Below, piece by piece: positions 55,255-64,000 of a stretch of DNA of 64,000 nt (position 1 is its first letter; every line of letters starts with the position of its first letter). The notes below the pieces were generated by a model. That model was not told where the DNA came from. It made no database searches and was given only the letters and a program-made list of their open reading frames with translations. The translations under genes and the position numbers were made by a program. The stretch is from Phanerochaete sordida (lineage: Eukaryota > Basidiomycota > Agaricomycetes > Polyporales > Phanerochaetaceae), in NCBI GenBank assembly GCA_019973155.2, contig BPQB01000055.1, forward strand, positions 1 through 64,000. The letters run 5' to 3'.

Positions 55255-56125
55255 CGTCGTAGCTGGGTATATGTCGTCGGCGTAGAGGTAGAGGTGTTTT
55301 GTTCGTCAGCGCCGCGGCCTGTGCTCGATCCGTCCATTGGCGCCCATAAGCCTCCGCGGTCGCGAATCGGCCTGCCCTGAACATGCACGTGACACGTGCG
55401 CCAGCGATGCCTGCGCCGTTCGTCTCGGCCCTCGCGTTCGACACCCACGGAGGGATGTATGCGCACTTCGTGTGAGTATTTCGAGTGCTTCCATATCTGA
55501 ATTTTATGCCAGGGCAGCGGTATACGGATTGCAACGTTGAATAATAGTAAAGGACGATAGCGGCGCCGAAGGAGAGAGGAAGGTCGCTGAAAACTTAACG
55601 GCCGCAGCTCGCGAGTTATAACAACACCGACGTGGAAGCAAGGAAGGAAGGGTGATAGAGAATTGTTATCAAGAGAGCTCTTTTAAGCAGCACTGAAACA
55701 CTCTGCTTCCAGCGCCGGGCAACAGAGGTTCGGAGGGTGCTAATGTTAAGTCGGCGGCCCCTCCGTAAAAATGACATGCGACACTGCACGCAGAATGGGC
55801 ATCCCTTTCGCGTGGATAGGGCGCGGGAGACGATACTTATCCAACTCATCCGCCAATACAGTGAATACGGTGTCTGTGATACCAGAATGTGCAGGACTTA
55901 CGCCCCGTCAGGGTCCACCCACAAGGTGTGCCAGTTACTCCTTCGAGATTGTTGTTTCTCTCTGAAACTCACAAGGACTGTGGGCTGTGAAAAAGCATCA
56001 GTCTCCAGAAATCGTTGGCATGGCCACCACTAGTGACAAAGGCCAACACCCGACGCCACATCTGCGATCTGAATATAAAGAGTGCTGCTCGTTGCTATGC
56101 GCCATCCGTAACTCTACTCTTTACC
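55255..56125. other. divergent upstream region
   Basis: 871 bp between the SNF2 gene (minus) and F-box copy 4 (plus). Contains the TATA box at 56074. Other open frames are unsupported. Confidence 0.5.
56074..56079 (+). promoter_or_regulatory. TATA box of type I F-box copy 4
   Basis: TATAAA, 52 nt before the ATG at 56126. The spacing is close to that of type I F-box copy 1 (50 nt). Confidence 0.55.
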
Positions 56126-57478
56126 ATGAGCCCCTCATCATCCCCCAGGCCACTCAACGCCGATCTTCCCGTGGCACAGCTGCCAGATGATATACTTCTT
56201 GACATCTTCAAGACATATCGCGCCGACTGCTACGAACTGGAAACCTCGGCAGACGATCCTTCTCGCTATGACTGGCTTCGTGTGGCCCAGGTTTGCCACC
56301 ATTGGAGGTTACTCTTTGTGAATACTTCGTCCATGTGGAGCGACGTCAGCTTCCCGTGCGATCCCACGCTCTCAGCAAACATGCTACGCCGCTCTGGAGA
56401 GGCCCCGCTCGCAATTAGGTGGGACAGACACACCTGGACCGAGGACGAATGCAACAAAATACTCGCGCCACAGTTACACCGTGTCCGCCACCTCGAGCTC
56501 ACGACCCAGCGAGGCGCCACGGAAGCCTTTCTGCGCGCATGCGCCTCATCCCCGCCGAATCCGCATCTGACTTTCCTGCGCATCGGCCTTCGCGTTCCCC
56601 GGAGCGGCTGTACAGTCGAGCCATCCGGGCTCCTGACGGGCACCGGCGCCCCAAACCTCCGCACATTCATCCTCGTCTTCGACAAGCCGCTGTCCCTCCG
56701 CGGCATCTCCTTCACCGCCCGCCTCGCGCGGCTCGTCCTCCACCAAAACCGCGGCGCGCGGGGCCCCGCAGCGGACTGGTACACCCTCCTCGCGAGCGCC
56801 CCGCACCTGCGCGACCTCTGGCTCCACGGCATCCTCCCGGACACGCGCGCGCCGCAGCCTCTGGCACTCCCACACCTCGCCAAGCTCGACGTGCGCGACA
56901 CGCCTGCGCGCGTCGCGCACTTCCTCGCGAGCATCCACACGCCCGCCGTGCGCCACACGCTCCTGGACTGCCGGCACGGGCCGGGCGGCACCGCGCAGGG
57001 CGAGCTCGCGCCCGCGATCGCTGCGCACCTGCGCGACGCGACGGGCGCGCCGCCGTTTACGGAGCTCGCGTACGCCGAGTCTACACTCGAGAACGACGTG
57101 GGCGTGCGCGTCGTGCTCGCGGCGCGCGCGGGCGAGGAGCGCGTAAGGCGGCTCGATGTCGAGTTTCGGTACGCAGACGCGGACGCACAGCGCGTGCCGC
57201 ACTTCGTCAGCGCGCTGCCGCTCGGCGGCGTCACGCGCGCCGAGCTCACGGTATTGGGAAGCGGAGAACAGCTCCCGTCTGCGGTCGCGCGGCCGGAGGA
57301 TGACTATGCTGCGTGGCGCACCGCGTTTGGCGGCATGCGCGCGCTCGAGGAGCTCGTGGTTCACTCGCACTGCTGGGAATTCGCTGATGACCACTTCCTC
57401 GGGCGGAATGGCCTCCGGCAGGTCTTTCCGCGCCTGCAAAGCGTGCGTACGGACGAAGACACGGAGTGGAAGATGTAA
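56126..57478 (+). CDS. F-box protein, type I, copy 4
   Basis: A single exon of 450 residues. The F-box reads PVAQLPDDILLDIF, then VCHHWRLLFVNTSSMWSDV, and the leucine-rich body ends in the family tail RTAFGGMRALEELVV and GLRQVFPRLQSV. It is closest to copy 3 at 27403 (shared TYRA segment and SRYDWLRVAQVC), so one cluster probably seeded the other about 28 kb away. I start at 56126 because the paralogs begin there and the TATA box lies just upstream; an upstream ATG at 56015 would cross the TATA box. Converges on a type II F-box gene 269 bp downstream. Confidence 0.86.
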   Translation: MSPSSSPRPLNADLPVAQLPDDILLDIFKTYRADCYELETSADDPSRYDWLRVAQVCHHWRLLFVNTSSMWSDVSFPCDPTLSANMLRRSGEAPLAIRWDRHTWTEDECNKILAPQLHRVRHLELTTQRGATEAFLRACASSPPNPHLTFLRIGLRVPRSGCTVEPSGLLTGTGAPNLRTFILVFDKPLSLRGISFTARLARLVLHQNRGARGPAADWYTLLASAPHLRDLWLHGILPDTRAPQPLALPHLAKLDVRDTPARVAHFLASIHTPAVRHTLLDCRHGPGGTAQGELAPAIAAHLRDATGAPPFTELAYAESTLENDVGVRVVLAARAGEERVRRLDVEFRYADADAQRVPHFVSALPLGGVTRAELTVLGSGEQLPSAVARPEDDYAAWRTAFGGMRALEELVVHSHCWEFADDHFLGRNGLRQVFPRLQSVRTDEDTEWKM

Positions 57479-57747
57479 GATTCTGGATTCACCTCGCATG
57501 TGGCGCGAAACACGCCGTCCCCTATTCATGTATCCGAAATACGTCTGACACACGGCATATCGTGCATCCCAGAGTGTTCCACCTAGCAGCAATATATATC
57601 ACCAAATAAACTACATGACCTCGTGTCTGACAGCCACATTCCGAAAGCCAGATCATGTGTCCACTACAAGAACTTAGGAGAGACTAAATTCAGTTTCAAG
57701 AGAAAGATTGACAGCAAGATGAACAAATATGTCGCGCTCGAGGCTGC

Positions 57748-58972
57748 CTACCCGTCTTCTACCTGCGGAGGGTTCGTCGGCTCCATGTCGCTGGTCCAAT
57801 TCACCTCGATCCTCTTTGTCTGCGCAGCTAGCTGGGAGAAGAGCTGGGCGAACGGGACGTCAGGATAGTTCTCGCTGTCCGGTACGCAGCGTGCCAGGTC
57901 CCAATCCACGCGTTCCAGGTGCGGCAGTGCCACAATGTTTTCGTCCAGGGCCCCGACGGCCTCGGCGATGCCCGGGAGTGCGAAGAATTTGGTAGAGAGG
58001 TTGTAGAGAGTGATTTGTATGTGCGCGAGAGGGAGGTCTTCTGTCGCCGTGGAGAAGAGCGCGGCGCACGCGTCTATGTTGCCGTTTTCGCGCGCGGAGG
58101 GTGCTTCGAGGTAAAGCTTGAGGGTGTGTAGTTTCTTGCACTGAGCCAGAGTGGGACCACTCGTGCGGAAGCCTTCCCATGAGATTTTACTGTATGAGCG
58201 ATGACGGCAGCGTGGAAGCCAAGAAGTCCTCACCCGAAGCAGGATCCTCTCCAACCAGGACCATTTTACGCAGATCCAGATGGAGACTTCGCAGCTGAGA
58301 TCCAACGTCCCTTATAAGGCAAGCGAGGAGCCGCAGACTGTGAACCGCCGTCCCAAGATGCTCTAGCGGGGCGGCGCCTTCACGGGCCTTGGCAGCTGCG
58401 AGCGCCGTCCAGAGCCGATGCATCCGCGGCGCAGGCAGCATATTGCCGCTCAGCGAGCGCAGCGCGCGGAGCCCCGGCACAGCCAGCGCGGGCCCGTCGT
58501 ACAAGTACGCCCACGGCTCCGGCTCGGTGTACAGGAAGCCGCGCGGCGTGAAGTCGAACGCGCGCAGCTGTTCCATGCGCGCGATCGCCAGGAGGAGCCG
58601 TTCGCCGAGCGCAGGGTGCGAAGTGGCGAAGCGCGTTAGGCCCAGGAGGCCGGATCCCCTCCGATGGGCGAGGATGGAGAGCGATTCGAGGTTTTCGAGG
58701 CCCTCGAGGAGCCCTACGAGCTCCTCGGGGCGCAGGTGCGCGGCGCTCGAGAGTGTCAGCTCGCGCACGAGGCCGTGCGTCTCCAACAGTATCTCGAGCA
58801 GCAGCTTTGTACGGTGCCTCGAGTCCCAGTCGATGTTCATGGTATGGAAGAGGTTGAAGCGGGCTCGTCGCCGCCATGCCCGGCAGACCAGCGCGCAGTC
58901 GATGAGGGCAGTTCTGTTGCCCCTCAGACTGTCGAGCACATGATCTTGTAGTTCGAGAGGAATAACACACAT
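57748..58972 (-). CDS. F-box protein, type II, copy 3
   Basis: Minus strand, two exons (58972-58234, 58172-57748), 387 residues. The start MCVIPLELQDHVLDSLRG matches copies 1 and 2, followed by CALVCRAWRRRARFNLFH and LLEGLENLESLSIL. The phase-1 intron (TCG G|gt...ag|GC TTC) is at the family position; exon 2 has LYLEAPSARENGNID and the tail RIEVNWTSDMEP. The upstream frame extends to 59221, but its upper part covers the conserved UTR block and a predicted intron, so I do not use it. Convergent with type I F-box copy 4. Presumed SCF substrate receptor. Confidence 0.86.
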
Positions 58973-58973
58973 G

Positions 58974-59096
58974 CTTGACTGTATGTAGATGGACGTAAGC
59001 CACAAGAGATCCAGGATAAAGCCGTGGCTTCTCGCACCTTGGTCGTGGTGGCAAGTGACAAAAACAGGTTCCCCTCCACCTTCCATTCTGGGATTT
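58974..59096 (-). promoter_or_regulatory. conserved 5' UTR exon and intron of type II F-box copy 3
   Basis: On the minus strand the block reads CCCAGAATGGAAGGTG at its left and CCACCACGACCAAG at its right, ending at a GT donor at 59037. An AG at 58974 would close a 64-nt intron one base before the ATG. Sequence is nearly identical to the block at 30752. Confidence 0.55.
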
Positions 59097-60531
59097 TGAT
59101 GCTTTGCAGCGGCACGTGGTGCACATCCAGGCGCTTCGCCGCTGCGACGCAGCCATGGTGCGTAACTTAAGAGTGCATCGACGACCCTACCCTCAATGCC
59201 ATACATATTCAGCCGTCGCACATAGATCTCGAGGATGGCGCAAACTACTGCGCCTGCATCCCAAGAGCACTGCAGACCCTACCGCTCGCTATCTAGTCTT
59301 GTGCGCGGCATCTGCTACTACTGAATGTGCGGACGCCTCAGGGAAACGAAGATTAGACTTCCGTACTGCCACGCGCCTTCAGCGTGGATGCCTTGTCCGA
59401 GGGCGGTGCTGACTATCTCGAAGCTTCGATTATTATTCGCGACAAGGTCCACAGGTGCCGTTGACTCGGATGTCATCGAAGCAGCGGAGACGAACTGGAA
59501 CGGTTCTGTCGTGAAAAATTGCCGGTGGGCAAGTCAGACCTGTGAATGCACCTGAAATGGGCAGTGTAGATTAATACTCGCTTCTAGCCCAATCATGGTG
59601 GAGACAGCCCTCTGGGAACGAATTTAGTTCGCCAATCGCCGTCGTGAAAGTGCCCTTGCCTCGCGCGCTTTCAGTCGATCCAGCGGCGCAATACCCACTG
59701 CAAAAAATAGTGAACGAACTTGCATACCCTCCGTGCGCTTTGAGACATTCTACGCACAGGCTAATGCTCACAGATGCTGCAGTTGAATAAGCGTACGATA
59801 GCGTATAAGTCAGTACGTACAGGCTACTCGCAAGCGTACAGTGCGCTATTAGTCTTGCGCTTGCGGGCCTTTGAGCCCACTAACTTCATCAATCCGTTTG
59901 CATCGCTGTGTGGGCGTTAGTTATACTCCAGAACTAGCTACCGGCTGAATTCGCCATTCATGTTTCAATTTTTGACCCTCAAGATCGGAGCATTGTGCGC
60001 ATTTGCATCCAACTCTGGTCTGATAGGGGATCCGCAGTGTCATGGTAAAAAGGCGGAACACCAAGGTAGAGTTCAAGGCTTCCTTGGATGGGCAATGTAT
60101 TGACAGGCGTCATGAAAGAGGACCCTAGCCGGATTTTGATAATGTTTGGACCTTGTGTCACGGAGTATCATCTGGCCATTCAAGACCGTCGATCAGCACT
60201 TGGCTGCCGTGCATGGGATCGCCTCGCCCACCAGCTCCGCACAATTTTGGAACGGGAAGCTTATTCCAGCGTGACCTTACACGTAAACGTCACGCATCCA
60301 CCAGGGCGTAGTCAGTCCCGGCGTGAAGTGTCGGGACAAATTACCAGGCCGAAATGAACATCAGGGACCAAACGTACAGTTTCACTGCCGCGACCGTGCC
60401 AGTGATTGATACCACCATGGAACGTAGAGCAGATAAGACCAGCACCAATACGTGGCGCGGAGCAGTATCCCATCAGCATCCCAGCGTATCTTGAGCGACC
60501 ACTCTGTCCCCCTTTTGGTGCTCAGCTCAAC
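59097..60531. other. long intergenic stretch before the STAND gene
   Basis: About 1.4 kb. The open frames present are unsupported by any motif; some may be decayed sequence. The promoter of the NACHT-WD40 gene must lie near the right end. Confidence 0.45.
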
Positions 60532-63500
60532 ATGCAACCGCCAGCAGCCGACGAACAACGCCAAGCTGCAAAGGATGCTCTTTTAGATGGCTTGATAGAA
60601 ACGTTGAACATCACCAAGGACGCAGCAGCAGCTTTCCCACCGCTCCAATCTGCAGTCGCCGGTGTGGTGGGTGTAATAAATATGGTGAAGGTAGGCTGAT
60701 GGAGGCAACGTATCGTGTACGACGTGCGGGTGCTTAGTTGCTCACTCAACACATGACAGAAAATGCAGGCCAACGTCGAGCAAATCAAGTTGCTCGACCA
60801 GTACGCAACACGATTACGCACTACGCTCACTCATCCGGCTTTCAAGGATGAAAAGACCTGTCCACAAGACCTCCGTGAGAGAGTCCGGGTGTTAGAAACG
60901 TATGTATGCGCGTGTGTACCGTTTGCAGTGATGCTTATTTGAATGTAGGCAATTAACCCAGGCAACGAAGGCGATTGGCAAACTATCAGGACAGCGACGC
61001 ATGTTCCGCTTCCTCAGCTCCGAGTCGCACGCAGGAACTATCAATGAAAATATTAGGCAGATATCATGGGCTATCAACGATTTCGTCGTACGTTTTCTTG
61101 GTGCGTTCTGCCTGCACTCATTTGCTGACTTATCTGTCGCAAAGATTGGAGGAACCATATCTATCGAACTCAATGTCCATGTATGTTTTGCATGGTAAGA
61201 TCTCGCTCATCGGGCATCTGATGTATTACTCGACAGCGCTTGTTTGTGGTGGTGGGAGAGGGTTTTGGCAAAGTGGATCTACAGCTGCAAGGGATATCCC
61301 AGCAAATTCAGGAGGTCAGGGACCAGGTTACATGGCTTTCTACCAATCTGGTACAGGTGTGTGATCCATCGCGTACTCGAGGAACTATTCTATTCTTATG
61401 TTGATACGTGACAGGGAGCGGATAAATGTAAGTGTAACGTGTGCTGCCCGCGGCTCATGATGTTTACCGTCATATTAGCAGGACCACTTCCTCGATACTC
61501 TATCGCGGCCGCGTTTGATTACGCCAGCCATCGTGTTCGCTGTGAAGAGCGCACACGAACCGAGGTCTTGACCACCTTGTACCAGTGGCTTCTCCCAAGT
61601 AACGCTCCGCATGTGGAACCGGAAGGGGAGCTGCAGACCCTGGTATCAGAGGTCCCCATAGTCTGGCTCAGCGGGCTCGCAGGAACAGGGAAGTCAACCA
61701 TTGCACAGACCGTGGCTGAGTGGTGCTCAGATTCGGACAGGCGATATCTTGGCGCAAGCTTCTTTTGCTCACGAGCGGACAGCGAGTGTAGCAACATCCA
61801 GATGATCATCCCAACAATCTCATACCAGCTCGGCCTTCTAGTGCCTGAGTTTCGGCATCAAACTGCAGAGATTTTGCAGCAGGATCCGCACATTCATGTT
61901 GCAATGGTGTCCCGCCAGCTCAAGCGTCTCATTGTCGATCCACTGCAGAAAGTGCCAACATTTCCACCCTGTGCTATCATCATCGATGCCTTGGATGAGT
62001 GCAAGGACAATGAGGCAACATCACTCATTCTCCTAGCCCTCTCGCAGTATATCGCCGACCTGGGCCCCCTGAAACTCCTCATCACAAGCCGCCCTGTATC
62101 AAACATCGATCATGGTTTTCGTTTCACTAGCTTACAGCAAAGAACCCATCACATTGCCCTCCATCATATTCCCTTACACACAACGGAGCGGGATATCAAG
62201 CTATTTACGGAGAAAAGACTAGCAGAAGTTCAAGAGAGGTACAACGTCGGTAATCATTGGCCTGCAGAAGATGACATAGTCTCACTCGTCAATCTTGCCA
62301 ACGGACTTTTCATCTATGCGGCCACGGTGATCCGTTTTATTGACGACCGCAATGCTAGTGACCCAGTGGGTCGCCTTCAGTTTCTGACTCAGAGCCAAGG
62401 AATATCCTCAAGATCGTCGTCATCGTTCACTGGACCACTAGACATTCTCTACCTCCAGGTCCTCGCAAACGCTTACCCGAATATTACCAAGGAGCTCTCA
62501 TCACGTCTGAAGCTTGTTCTGGGCACCATCACGCTGCTTCGCGACCCTCTCCCTTCAGCCGCCATAGAGAACCTCATGCTCCTGAGTAGCGGAACGATTC
62601 ATACGACATTGGCACACCTTCATTCAGTCGTCATAGTTCCTGGCGAGGAAAACGCCGTTATCACGCTGATCCATCCGTCGTTTGCGGAGTTTCTCGTCAA
62701 CAAAGACAGGTGCACCAACTCGGATTTCCTCATAACTCCGACCTTGCAGCACAGAATTATTGCCCAGAGATGCATCGAGGTCATCATTCGCAGCTTACAA
62801 ATCGACATCTGTCAGGTTGGACGTTCAATGCCAAATGCCGAGGTGCCAGGACTTTCGGATCGCGTGGCCAAATGCATACCACCGCCACTGCAATATGCAT
62901 GTCGCCATTGGGCATACCATGTCCTCAGTGGCGATGTAGACAGCGATCTGTTCAAGCTGCTGTTACAATTCAGCGACAATCATCTCTTGCAGTGGTTAGA
63001 GGTTCTCAGCCTCCTTGGTGAGCTCGGTGGCGCTGTATCTGCTCTGCAAAATCTCCGTGAAAGGTTACTGGTACGCATTTATTGTCGTGCTACTAATCTT
63101 GGTCACTTACAAAGTGTGCAATCTGGTGCTTGACAGTCCCTCCCTCTCCCGCCCTCCGATCTTCTTCCTCTCCTGTACGACTGCCAGAGAGCACTTCAAC
63201 AATCATTCCCAGGTCTCAGTATATCTTGTCTTCAGGCTTACTTCGGACTCATTCCCTTCTGCCCATCGACATCTAAACTTAGAACGCTCTACGCCCATCA
63301 AACCGCAGCAGTTCCTCACATCTTGGCCGGTGGTCAAGAGCGGTGGGACCCTTGCATTCTGAATATAGACGGCCACACATATTGGACCACGGCAGTCTGC
63401 GTCGCTCCGGATGGGCGACGCATTGTCTCTGTCTCCGAGGATAGAACAGTCAGGCTATGGGATGCTATTTCCGGCTCCCCTCTCCATACCCTTGATCGTC

Positions 63501-64000
63501 ATACAGGTGGAGTTAAATCCGCTGCATTCTCCCTGGACGGCCGGTACATTGCAACAGGCTCCGAGGACAAGTCCATCATTGTTTGGGATGCGAGCACGGG
63601 TGGCGTCGTGCTGGTATTGCAAGGCCATGAAGGCACAGTAAACGCAGTGGACTTTTCGCCTGACTCTCGATTGCTTGCATCTGGGTCCGAGGATCACTCC
63701 ATTCGACTTTGGGACGTGACGACTCAAGCTATGACACAAATTATGCATATCGAGGCCCACGGCTATCACGTTAAAAGCGTCAGATTCTCAAGTTCAGGCC
63801 GCTGGTTAATCTCTGGAAGTAGCGACGGCGCTTGCAAGGTCTGGAGCACCAGCAACTGGGTGTGCAGCAGATGCATCGAACATCCGAAAAGATTCATCAT
63901 CAAAACCGTTACCATCTCTCCTGATGAAACTATTATGGCTTTTGGGGACGCATCGGGGACCATCTACACATACTCTATGATCGACGGACGCTTGCTGCAC
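60532..64000 (+). CDS. NACHT-WD40 STAND (NLR-like) protein, truncated by window edge
   Basis: Begins at 60532 with a helical N-terminal domain (DALLDGLIETLNI, then FPPLQSAVAGV), then LSGQRRMFRFLSS across several introns. This type of N terminus in agaricomycete STAND proteins often matches MLKL-like four-helix domains; here that is inference. The long exon from about 61480 holds the NACHT domain: Walker A WLSGLAGTGKSTIA, then CSRADSECSN, Walker B IIIDALDECKD, LLITSRPVSN. A helical repeat region follows (HPSFAEFLVN). An intron near 63070-63130 precedes a WD40 region with EDRTVRLWDA, EDKSIIVWDA, EDHSIRLWDV and further repeats still running at 64000. The closely similar repeats suggest a fast-evolving ligand-binding platform. 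Fungal homologs act in non-self recognition and programmed cell death; this copy's role is unproven. Confidence 0.85.

Noticed and set aside
58973..59221. N-terminal extension of type II F-box copy 3
   Set aside because: It reads through the conserved UTR block and a good 64-nt intron; the copy at 29137 has no ATG and a stop there.

Overview
This window looks like genomic DNA of an agaricomycete fungus (Basidiomycota), quite possibly a polypore; the order-level guess is inference. The evidence is high GC content, genes broken by many 49-65 nt introns with GT(A/G)NGT donors and CTGAC-like branch sites, and gene families typical of Agaricomycetes: lineage-expanded F-box proteins, HSPA12-like Hsp70s, DUF6534 membrane proteins, adenylate-forming reductases, GMC oxidoreductases and NACHT-WD40 STAND proteins. 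I see no rRNA, tRNA, CRISPR or bacterial operon.

Layout. 1-2703 has no supportable gene, only short repeats. 2704-15376 is an array of two interleaved families: three plus-strand coiled-coil paralogs (A, B, C) alternate with two minus-strand Hsp70-like genes, and an Arf-like small GTPase with altered switch residues lies between B and the second Hsp70. The Hsp70-1/B and Hsp70-2/C pairs are divergent with 540-610 bp between start codons. 16020-22995 holds an adenylate-forming reductase (A-T-R) followed by a GMC oxidoreductase on the same strand, possibly a small biosynthetic pair. 23238-32115 is an F-box cluster: three type I genes on the minus strand, then two type II genes on the plus strand, with a TA-flanked MITE in one promoter.

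32641-48620 contains the histone-fold gene DPB4/POLE3, a tandem pair of BCS1-type AAA ATPases, a probably broken type II F-box copy, an ABCC-type transporter with many very short exons, and a secreted aldose 1-epimerase. 49915-51394 is a DUF6534 membrane protein, and 52027-55254 an LSH/DDM1/Irc5-type SNF2 remodeller. 56126-58972 carries a second type I/type II F-box pair (convergent). 60532 to the window edge is a NACHT-WD40 protein that continues past 64000.

Themes. Several genes make sense only with micro-exons (7, 11, 13 and 15 nt) that restore invariant family motifs, and two introns appear to use GC-AG sites. Three type II F-box genes share a conserved upstream block that reads as a 5' UTR exon followed by a 59-64 nt intron directly before the ATG. 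The most system-like region is the coiled-coil/Hsp70 array. Its co-duplication and divergent promoters suggest the two proteins work together, but no function can be proved from sequence. All exon boundaries were read by eye from splice consensus, reading phase and paralog comparison, without transcript data.
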